51,178 nt of DNA. Origin: Cyanothece sp. BG0011 (GTDB lineage: Bacteria > Cyanobacteriota > Cyanobacteriia > Cyanobacteriales > Microcystaceae). Both the position numbers and the translations under genes were made by a program. Every line of letters begins with the position of its first letter. Position 1 is the stretch's first letter. The DNA lies in assembly GCF_003013815.1 (NCBI RefSeq), contig NZ_PRLH01000141.1:1-51178 (forward strand), in the 5' to 3' direction. Below the pieces are notes generated by a model. That model searched no databases, was not told where the DNA came from, and was given only the letters and a program-made list of their open reading frames with translations. Below, in pieces: positions 26,992 through 34,043 of the stretch.

Positions 26992-27804
26992 TTAGAGCAA
27001 GTCCATAAAGTTTTTTTGCCAGGAGCGGAAACACATCCAGCCTAACACCAAAAGGATGAAACCATTTAAAAATGAATGTAAAATTAAGGTTACATCAGGG
27101 AAAGCACCGGATAAAGATATCTGGCGAATACTCTCAATAATTGGAATGAGCGGGTTAAGGAGTAAGAAGGATTTGACCGAACTGGGAACAATTTCAGCCG
27201 GATAAAAGACAGGGGAGCTAATCCAAAGAACAAAACAAATTAGCTCATAAAAATAGGGTAAATCTCGGAAAAAAACATACAACGCACTGACAAAAAACCC
27301 TACCCCTGTACACACAAAACTCAAGGCTATCAAAGGGAAGATTAGCGCAATAACGTTGAGGACATTTTTAGAAATGATTAAAGTAACAATGGCCAATAAA
27401 GGCAATGGCCCCATGAGAAATTGAAAGATATTGGCCACAATCATTGAAACCGGAAAAATGGTAATGGGTAAACGAACCTTATTCAACAATGACCCATTTC
27501 CCACCACACTAGTTAACGCTTGGCTGGTAGAAGAGGAAAAAAAATTGATGACAATTAAGCCAGTGAAGGCAGCCAAAATATAGTTAAAGGTCGAATCATC
27601 GTAATATTGTGCAAACGCTGTGCCAAAAATAGCTGAATACAACCCCGTCATAATCAGGGGATTCAACAATGACCAATACACCCCTAAAAATGAGCCTCGA
27701 TAGCGTCCTTTTAAATTTCTTTCGACTAAGATTTGTAGCAGTTCTAGGTATCGTCTGGTTGACGACCCTTGAAGACTAGCTTTTAGGGTAATGGTCATAA
27801 TCAA
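26992..27804 (-). CDS. ABC-2 type permease, polysaccharide export (Wzm/TagG-like)
   Basis: 270 residues, six predicted membrane helices with amphipathic N-terminus. RNLKGRYRGSFLGVYWSLLNPL is the recognisable start of the polysaccharide-export ABC-2 permease family. Two start ATGs lie close together (27804 and 27798). It is the first gene of the operon with the ATPase and epimerase; about 160 bp separate it from the divergent petP. Confidence 0.92.
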   Translation of the reverse strand: MIMTITLKASLQGSSTRRYLELLQILVERNLKGRYRGSFLGVYWSLLNPLIMTGLYSAIFGTAFAQYYDDSTFNYILAAFTGLIVINFFSSSTSQALTSVVGNGSLLNKVRLPITIFPVSMIVANIFQFLMGPLPLLAIVTLIISKNVLNVIALIFPLIALSFVCTGVGFFVSALYVFFRDLPYFYELICFVLWISSPVFYPAEIVPSSVKSFLLLNPLIPIIESIRQISLSGAFPDVTLILHSFLNGFILLVLGWMCFRSWQKNFMDLL

Positions 27805-27965
27805 TTATTAATACCAACAAGTTAGGAATTAATGGCGTATTGTATTAAATGTCAGCTACTTTTGTCGAGTTGTTCCCGATAACTTCAGAAAATTTTAACC
27901 ATCAATAATGGGCCAGATTCGGCTAAACTGGGGAATGGTTCATTAATAGATTAGTAAATTTGGGC

Positions 27966-28160
27966 ATGGAAATCGGGCAGAAAGTAAAAGTAATCCGTCT
28001 TCGCGATCGCGTCTCTGGAAAACTGGTTGATAAACTGGGTAAAGAAGGGACCATCAAGGAATTTAAAATGACTGATGGCAGTGGAATCGGTGCAGTGGTC
28101 GAGTTTGCTGATCAAACCGCGACTTGGTTTTTTGGGGATGAACTCAAACCGGTGGAATAA
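27966..28160 (+). CDS. petP: Cytochrome b6f complex regulatory subunit PetP
   Basis: 64 residues from ATG 27966 (a TTG at 27960 is in frame but not needed). Short basic SH3-like barrel: MEIGQKVKVIRLRDRV, then FKMTDGSG and TWFFGDEL. This fits PetP (DUF2862), a cyanobacterial/red-algal peripheral subunit on the cytosolic side of cytochrome b6f that affects linear electron transport. HIP1 site lies within. No downstream partner close by; the next gene is 174 bp on. Confidence 0.9.
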   Translation: MEIGQKVKVIRLRDRVSGKLVDKLGKEGTIKEFKMTDGSGIGAVVEFADQTATWFFGDELKPVE

Positions 28161-28334
28161 TCTACTTTGTTTTGGGAGAAGCAACGGTTAACGGTGGCGA
28201 TGATTAAGGAATCTTGATTTTACCCATCTCAAAGCTTCTCCCTCACCCTCAGACAGAGTTCCCCTTATTTGTCTGTTGGTAAGATGGGAAACAGTGGGAA
28301 ACTGAATTCATAAAAAAATAATTTTTGATAACTC

Positions 28335-29420
28335 ATGGCTTTGATTTTAACCTTTTTAGGCAAAGGCGGTAGTGGTCGCTCAACAGTGGCCATCGCTACA
28401 GCTAAAAAACTGGCAAAGGGGGGCTCTCGTGTCCTCTTCTTGTCTCAAGATTCGAGTCCAGTCTTAAATCGTTTATGGGGAACAACTTTAGAAGCCTCTC
28501 CAACAGAAATTGAACCTAATTTAAAAGTAATGGCTTTACAATCGGCCCAGTTACTTTCAAAAGGATGGGAAGAGATTAAGGAATTAGAAGCGCAATATTT
28601 GCGATCGCCGACCCTAAAAAATGTCTACGGCCAAGAGTTAGGGGTGTTACCTGGAATGGATGGGGCCCTAGCTATGAATGCTTTACGAGAATACGAACAA
28701 AGCAAGGAGTATGATGTCATTGTCTATGACGGAGACAGTGCCTTAAACACCTTACGGATGTTTAGTATTCCAGAGATTATGAGTTGGTATGTTCGACGGT
28801 TTCGGGAGGTGTTAACGGAGTCTGATGTGGGTAAAGCGTTGGCCCCGTTTGTACAACCTATCACCAGTGCTATTTTAAATGTGTCCTGGAGTCCGGATGA
28901 TCTTAAAAATACCCCAGCTAATGATATTTTACAGTCAGGAAAGGCTGCTTTAGCCGATGCTAATCGGGTGGCGGCTTATTTGGTCACCACAGAAGACGAG
29001 ATGGCTATCGCCGCAGCTAAATATTTTTGGGGTGGGGCGCAACAAGTGGGTTTAACGGTTCGGGGTGTCATTGTTAACCAGGGTGAAACAACCGCTTTAG
29101 CCGAAGAATTTGACCCCTTAACCCTGTCTTCTTTCCCTAAACGTGAGGGGGATAACTGGCAACCCTTAATGGATGCGCTACCGCAATTTTTAGGGGACTC
29201 TCAAGCGCCTAAACCAGTGACCATTGATGTTACTAACCGTCAAGTCAAGGTATTTTTACCTGGATTTGAGAAAAAACAAGTCAAATTAACCCAGTATGGA
29301 CCAGAGTTGACCGTGGAAGCCGGAGATCAACGCCGTAATATTGAATTACCCGGACCCTTAGCCGGACAATCGGTAAAAGGGGCAAAGTTTCAGAATCATT
29401 ATTTGATTGTTTCTTTATAA
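28335..29420 (+). CDS. Get3/ArsA-family ATPase with C-terminal HSP20-like domain (Get3d-like)
   Basis: 361 residues. A P-loop of the deviant Walker A type opens the protein: GKGGSGRST, with the signature Lys10 kept but the P-loop Lys replaced by Arg15. A switch-I Asp is present in SQDSSPV where other members have STDPAH. The C-terminal part from about residue 300 is a small beta domain (QVKVFLPGFEKKQVKLTQYG) matching the ArsA HSP20-like (alpha-crystallin) domain that characterises cyanobacterial and plastid Get3d. Homologs bind hydrophobic helices of tail-anchored proteins; the role here is unproven. Lacks the Cys pairs of arsenite pumps. It precedes the DUF1400 protein by 44 bp. Confidence 0.85.
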   Translation: MALILTFLGKGGSGRSTVAIATAKKLAKGGSRVLFLSQDSSPVLNRLWGTTLEASPTEIEPNLKVMALQSAQLLSKGWEEIKELEAQYLRSPTLKNVYGQELGVLPGMDGALAMNALREYEQSKEYDVIVYDGDSALNTLRMFSIPEIMSWYVRRFREVLTESDVGKALAPFVQPITSAILNVSWSPDDLKNTPANDILQSGKAALADANRVAAYLVTTEDEMAIAAAKYFWGGAQQVGLTVRGVIVNQGETTALAEEFDPLTLSSFPKREGDNWQPLMDALPQFLGDSQAPKPVTIDVTNRQVKVFLPGFEKKQVKLTQYGPELTVEAGDQRRNIELPGPLAGQSVKGAKFQNHYLIVSL

Positions 29421-29464
29421 TAAGAAACATAAGAATATGAATAGTAATAGGTAATAAATTAACG

Positions 29465-30013
29465 ATGACAGCACAGCATAAAAAGCAAGGGAAGAAACCT
29501 CAAATGATCTTGAGTCTCTTGCTGGCTATTTTCGGAATCGTTTCAGCTAAACTGCCTAGTCAAGCGGCTGAAACAGTTATCTTGAAATATAGTATTTTAC
29601 GAGAATCGGTCTCCGTTGAAGAGTTAAGTCAATTGGCCGATACAGGAGAAGCGTCAAGATCCCTGAGAGCCTATCTTAAATTAGCAAATAAAGAGCCAGA
29701 AGAACTCAGGGCATTATTGAATAATAATGTCGATGTTGACCCGGTTTTCTTATCAAAAGTTCTCAATAGTTTTGCTGGTAGTATGGTTCTCGATCCTGTA
29801 GGAGAAGTGATTCATACCCCCTCAAAACGGGCTAACAGAGAATCCTTGAGAGGGGCGTTAGTGACCTCGGCCTTATCGGATAAAAATATACGCTTAATTG
29901 AAATCTTTGAGAACTATCCGACCGAAGAAATTCATGTAGACGGCGATCGCTTAGCGGAAATTTATCAAAGTATCGAAGGATTTGTCAGTAAAGTGCCTCG
30001 TCTTCCTTTTTAA
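29465..30013 (+). CDS. DUF1400 protein, exported, without hydrolase domain
   Basis: 182 residues. An N-terminal signal peptide (about residues 14-34, LSLLLAIFGIVSAKLPSQA) leads into a helical DUF1400 domain: ETVILKYSILRESVSVEELSQLADTG, then DPVFLSKVLNSFAGSMVLDP. DUF1400 is usually the N-terminal part of cyanobacterial alpha/beta hydrolases; here the hydrolase part is missing and the length is complete, so the domain acts alone. A second DUF1400-type protein with the hydrolase is at 45,574. It lies 44 bp after the Get3-like gene. Confidence 0.8.
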   Translation: MTAQHKKQGKKPQMILSLLLAIFGIVSAKLPSQAAETVILKYSILRESVSVEELSQLADTGEASRSLRAYLKLANKEPEELRALLNNNVDVDPVFLSKVLNSFAGSMVLDPVGEVIHTPSKRANRESLRGALVTSALSDKNIRLIEIFENYPTEEIHVDGDRLAEIYQSIEGFVSKVPRLPF

Positions 30014-30049
30014 CCGTGAACTGTGATGGTTCAACCTAACCAATATTAT

Positions 30050-30125
30050 AGGGGTCAACAGCCGTTGACCCCTACTATTTGTTACATACAAAAATGGGTA
30101 GGGGCATAATATATTATGCCCCTAC
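30050..30125. terminator. Two adjacent perfect palindromes between convergent genes
   Basis: First stem aggggtcaac/gttgacccct (30050-30059, 30064-30073) with a 4-nt loop. Second, 14-bp arms without loop (30098-30111, 30112-30125; gtaggggcataata). They sit between the DUF1400 gene and the M50 protease, which converge. They may end both transcripts; they also look like palindromic repeats copied around the genome. Confidence 0.65.
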
Positions 30126-30167
30126 ACTCTATTTTATAAAGTCGCAAACTGATCTCAATATCTTGGC

Positions 30168-31289
30168 TTACGCAGCTTGAGCTTGTTTGTCTTTTTCGAG
30201 TAATTTGATAATAGAATTCTTTTCGAGTAGTCCTAAAACTCTTCCATTATCGCCTATGACTGTTAGTTGTTGTTGGGGATCATTTTCTAGCATTTTCACC
30301 ACTTCTAACAGGGTTTCATTGGACTTAATCGTAATGATGTCTTTGACAGGTTCCATAACTTCAGAAACCGTCATCTCAGTCCAACTAGAGGTAGGAACTT
30401 TTTTCAATCCGTCTACTTTTAAAACCCCAGATAAGTTACCTTCTGTATTAACCACTAAGAACTTTCTCCACTGATTTTTCCCAATGACATAATCATTGAC
30501 AAATTCACGAATGGTTAACTCACTAGAAACAATAGGACTATCAGGAATTACCGCGTCTTCTGCTGTATAACCATTGAGGGTTTCTTGTACCTGTGCAGAC
30601 TGGGCAGAAACACCAGCATTTTGTAACAAGAAGAAACCAATTAATAGAGTCCAAAAGTTACCAAATTGGATCAGACCTAAAATGGATAAACCACCAACGG
30701 CAACCGCTAACCAGCCAAAGACTTGACCTACGCGACTGGCAAAAATAATCCCTTTATTAGGGTTCCCTGTAATCTTCCAGACCAAAGATTTTAAGATGTT
30801 TCCTCCATCCAAAGGGAGACCAGGAATTAAGTTAAATAATCCTAGCACTAAGTTAATAGAAGCTAACAGTTGAATAATGGCTTCAATGGGTGCCGGAAAA
30901 GCAACATTAAAAGCAACAATAAAGAGAATAGCAGCCAGTAATAGACTAACCACCGGTCCGGCTATTGCAACTAAAAAAGCCTCTAACGGACTGTCAGATT
31001 CTTTTTCTAAACTAGCCAATCCTCCAAACAAAAATAAAGTAATCGATTTAACATTAATTCCTTGAGAAATAGCCACAAAACTATGACCTAATTCGTGAGC
31101 CAATACAGAAGCAAATAATAAGATAGCAGCCACAAACCCTAAAATCCAAGGGACAACGCCATTCAATTCTTGAAAGTAGGCTAACTGTCCCCCATAACTA
31201 AACGTAACTAACCCCAATACTAAAAACCATGAGGGGTTAACATAAAAAGGAATACCAAATAAATTTCCAACTCTTATATTGTTATTCAT
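30168..31289 (-). CDS. Site-2-type M50 metalloprotease with CBS domains
   Basis: 373 residues with about six membrane helices. The zinc-binding HELGH lies in ASVLAHELGHSFVAI, and the third ligand in NLIPGLPLDGGNI. From about residue 235 two CBS domains follow, a common regulatory module that binds nucleotides. Such proteases cut membrane proteins within the bilayer, including anti-sigma factors. The substrate here is unknown; the anti-sigma-like gene at 33,178 is a soluble kinase type and not an obvious target. Upstream is a 237-bp gap. Confidence 0.92.
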   Translation of the reverse strand: MNNNIRVGNLFGIPFYVNPSWFLVLGLVTFSYGGQLAYFQELNGVVPWILGFVAAILLFASVLAHELGHSFVAISQGINVKSITLFLFGGLASLEKESDSPLEAFLVAIAGPVVSLLLAAILFIVAFNVAFPAPIEAIIQLLASINLVLGLFNLIPGLPLDGGNILKSLVWKITGNPNKGIIFASRVGQVFGWLAVAVGGLSILGLIQFGNFWTLLIGFFLLQNAGVSAQSAQVQETLNGYTAEDAVIPDSPIVSSELTIREFVNDYVIGKNQWRKFLVVNTEGNLSGVLKVDGLKKVPTSSWTEMTVSEVMEPVKDIITIKSNETLLEVVKMLENDPQQQLTVIGDNGRVLGLLEKNSIIKLLEKDKQAQAA

Positions 31290-31526
31290 ATGAATAACCT
31301 CCTATCGTGTCAGCGATTTTATCTTACATCGCTGTTTCTTAATCCCATTGTAACGAAATGTAAAATTTAAAAAAATGAGAAGTTAGGGTGAAACCCGTCC
31401 TCAAAGGTTCGGTTTCTCACAAAACCATTTCTTAACGCCAGTCCACCCAAAACTATGAGCCTTTCAACCAGAATTTTTGCTAAGATAAAATCCTGAGATA
31501 ATAAATAAAAGAATTGTTATAAGACT

Positions 31527-32174
31527 ATGACCTATGTAACTTCTTCTGCTAGAGCAGAAATGAGTGAGCTAAGGCGGTTAAAAACATTACTGCCCCCAGA
31601 ACTACAAAACTGGGTAATGGTAGAAGGGAGTACGGAAATCAATCCCCCTCTCATACGCTGTGAAGAATTGGGAAGAGACGAAGTAGAAATTCAAATCGAC
31701 TTAGCTAAATGGGAAAATTTAGCCATAGACCAGCGAAATCTATTATTCTGGCACGAAGTCGCCCGTATTCAAAACGATACCATTCCCAGAGAAGGATGGG
31801 AAATGGCCGCCCTAGCTATTGGTTTAGGTGGGGCAGTGGGAGAACTTTGGGTACAAGATGGCTTGCTTCTCCTCTTAGCTTTGGCTTTATGTGGTATTTC
31901 TGGGTATCGACTCTGGCAGAAAAACAATGGAGAAAAAAAATTAAAAGAATCCATTGAAGCTGATGAGAAAGCTATTGCCTTAGCCACCCGTTTTGGTTAT
32001 ACTTTGCCCAACGCCTATAAAAGTCTTGGCAGTGCGTTCAAAACACTCATTGAACAGACCCCTAACCGTCGGCAACGGAAACAATATGAATCTCGTCTCC
32101 AAGCCCTCAGACGCAGCGCAAGCAAGGCAAAAGAAAAAATGCAGCAGGAAAAAGGAAAGCGTCCCCTGCGCTAA
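31527..32174 (+). CDS. DUF3318 membrane protein
   Basis: 215 residues. N-terminal soluble region with ARAEMSELRRLKTLLPPELQ and a HEVARIQ-type motif, then a Gly/Ala-rich hydrophobic hairpin (about 90-130) and a highly basic C-terminal tail (about 165-215, Lys/Arg-rich). This matches DUF3318, known mainly from cyanobacteria, function unknown. It ends 27 bp before the STAS-sugar transferase start and is probably co-transcribed with it. Confidence 0.8.
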   Translation: MTYVTSSARAEMSELRRLKTLLPPELQNWVMVEGSTEINPPLIRCEELGRDEVEIQIDLAKWENLAIDQRNLLFWHEVARIQNDTIPREGWEMAALAIGLGGAVGELWVQDGLLLLLALALCGISGYRLWQKNNGEKKLKESIEADEKAIALATRFGYTLPNAYKSLGSAFKTLIEQTPNRRQRKQYESRLQALRRSASKAKEKMQQEKGKRPLR

Positions 32175-32201
32175 TATCAATGGACTAATCCATAACAGGT
32201 G

Positions 32202-33191
32202 ATGACTATCCAAACGCCAGACACCCCTTTTCCCATTGTTATTGTTGACAATTACCCTGTGATGAAAATGCCCAAACGCCTCACCGTATTAGAGGCAGTC
32301 CATTTCAAACAGGTGTGTCATCAATATTTGGCTTCAGGATCTCTCCCTAAGCAGCTAATTCTAGACTTCAGCGAAACTGAATTTATGGATAGTAGTGGGG
32401 TCGGGGCGTTAGTCCATAATTTTAAGGCCGCAAAAAGCCAAAATGTGTCTCTAATTCTCTATCAAACCCCTCCCCCAGTGATGGCGGTGTTATCTATGAC
32501 GGGACTTGATGAGATTATCCCCATCACCGCCACCCTCGAAACTTATCAAACCCCCACTACCTCCATACAGCCCCCTGAAACCCACCCCTCTGTTCGTTGC
32601 TGGATAAAGCGAACCCTGGATATTGTGGGGGGGTCAGTGGGTTTATTAATTACGGGTGTTTTATTCATCCCCATCGCCATTACCATAAAATTAGATAGCC
32701 CAGGCCCAATCTTTTTCCAGCAAACCCGTTGTGGTTGGATGAGCAAACGCTTTAAGATTATTAAGTTTCGTTCCATGTGCGCTAATGCTGAAGCCCTCAA
32801 ACAGAAGGTTCCCAACCAAGCACAAGGGGCGATCTTTAAAAATACCCATGACCCTCGTATTACAAAAATAGGGCGTTTTTTACGGCGTACTAGCTTAGAC
32901 GAATTACCTCAATTTTGGAATGTTTTAAAAGGAGAAATGAGTTTAGTGGGAACCCGTCCCCCAACCCCAGACGAAGTGGAACGGTATGAAGTTCCCCAAT
33001 GGCAACGCTTAAACGTTAAACCCGGTATGACAGGAGAGTGGCAAGTGTACGGGCGATCGCGGATTACGAATTTTGAACAGGTGATCGAATTAGATTTAAG
33101 ATATCAAAAAAATTGGAGTCACTGGTACGATCTGCAACTGATCTTTAAGACTGTGTTGATTTTATTTAATAAGAATAGTGGTGCAGTCTAA
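32202..33191 (+). CDS. STAS domain fused to a bacterial sugar transferase (polyprenyl-phosphate glycosyl-1-phosphate transferase)
   Basis: 329 residues. Residues 1-110 form a STAS/anti-anti-sigma domain with the phospho-acceptor region DFSETEFMDSSGVGALV, whose DSSG serines are the usual phosphorylation sites. After a Pro/Thr linker (110-130) an ExoY/WcaJ-type transferase follows: one membrane helix (about 147-170), then QTRCGWMSKRFKIIKFRSM, FLRRTSLDELPQFWNVLKGEMSLVGTRPP and the YDLQLIFKT ending. Such enzymes place the first sugar phosphate on undecaprenyl phosphate for exopolysaccharide. The next gene, overlapping by 14 bp, encodes an anti-sigma-type kinase, so partner-switch control of priming is plausible. 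Both a GTG (32199) and ATG (32202) can start it. Confidence 0.9.
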   Translation: MTIQTPDTPFPIVIVDNYPVMKMPKRLTVLEAVHFKQVCHQYLASGSLPKQLILDFSETEFMDSSGVGALVHNFKAAKSQNVSLILYQTPPPVMAVLSMTGLDEIIPITATLETYQTPTTSIQPPETHPSVRCWIKRTLDIVGGSVGLLITGVLFIPIAITIKLDSPGPIFFQQTRCGWMSKRFKIIKFRSMCANAEALKQKVPNQAQGAIFKNTHDPRITKIGRFLRRTSLDELPQFWNVLKGEMSLVGTRPPTPDEVERYEVPQWQRLNVKPGMTGEWQVYGRSRITNFEQVIELDLRYQKNWSHWYDLQLIFKTVLILFNKNSGAV

Positions 33192-33649
33192 TAACGGCGA
33201 TAAAAAACATCAGTCTTTACTTAAGCCTTTTCAACTGGTTGTTAAGACTGAAATCATAGCACTAGAAAGAATTTTAGTTTGGTTTGAATCCATTGCGAAA
33301 GCGTATTTATCCCCGAGAATCTTATGGGAATGTAAACTCGCTTTATCCGAAGGGTTTACCAATACGGTTTCTTTATGCTCACAATCATTTACCCCCCACC
33401 GTCCCGATTATTATTAACGTTAATTTTTATCAGACTTGGGTTGATATTCTAATTTGGAACCAAGGGCCGTTTTTTGATCTACAAGGAAAATTAGCTGAAC
33501 TGACACAACAAAACATTGACCCGCTAGAATTAGAAAGCGATCGCGGTCTTTTTTTTATGGATAAATTAACCGACGAATTAGACTATATTCGGGTTGACGC
33601 TGATAGAAATTGTTTAAAAATGAGAAAGTTCTTAACAACTCATCGTTAA
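33178..33649 (+). pseudogene. Anti-sigma-factor-like serine kinase (RsbW/SpoIIAB type), one-base frameshift
   Basis: Two overlapping frames jointly encode a GHKL-type kinase of about 156 residues. The first gives ECKLALSEGFTNTV, the N-box of RsbW-type proteins; the second continues AHNHLPPTVPIIINVNF and WNQGPFFDLQGKL and ends with the DRGLFFMDKLTDEL block (G-box). Removing one T in the run near 33368-33374 joins them as FTNTVLYAHNH. The frame begins with GTG at 33178 inside the STAS-transferase stop region. Family members phosphorylate Ser in STAS partners. As read, the product is truncated after about 80 residues, so the switch may be lost unless the shift is an error. Confidence 0.8.
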
Positions 33650-33663
33650 TAATTCATAATTGT

Positions 33664-33897
33664 TTAAGGAAACGCTTGCCATGCTTGGCGAACTAAATCA
33701 CTTAACCAGCGACGTTGGACTCTATCCAACAAGGGATCATCTTGTAAGACTTCGGCCGTTAACTCGTCTAAAGATTGTCCCTGAGAACGGGCAAGATTAA
33801 TCACTCCAGTAATGGCAACGGCGATCATTTCCTCATCAACGGGCCGACTACGGAGGGCAAATATTTCTTCTGGACTCTCTGGAATGGGATAATGCAT
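33664..33897 (-). CDS. Small conserved-looking acidic protein, function unknown
   Basis: 77 residues, mostly helical: PIPESPEEIFALRSRPVDEEMIAVAITGVINLARSQG, followed by DELTAEVLQDDPLLDRVQRRWLSDLVRQAW. No signal or membrane segment. The periodic hydrophobic pattern and clean coding frame support a real gene; family not recognised. It ends 15 bp from the anti-sigma-like gene (convergent) and is divergent from the flavoprotein at 34,044. Confidence 0.6.
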   Translation of the reverse strand: MHYPIPESPEEIFALRSRPVDEEMIAVAITGVINLARSQGQSLDELTAEVLQDDPLLDRVQRRWLSDLVRQAWQAFP

Positions 33898-34043
33898 AAG
33901 GTTATTGTTAATTGTCTGAATCGATCACAAAATGTAAACTTTTCTTAAGCGTCTCTCAGAATACAGTAACGGAAAGTTTAGCTTACTTTCAACCGAATGA
34001 AACCTGCACTTTGGCTTAATTTTGATTTTCTTAACATATCGCA

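Noticed and set aside
31378-31480. Possible small structured RNA between M50 protease and DUF3318
   Set aside because: Short complementary stretches (gggt/accc; gaaacc/ggtttc) exist but no compact fold, promoter or known cyanobacterial RNA motif could be recognised.
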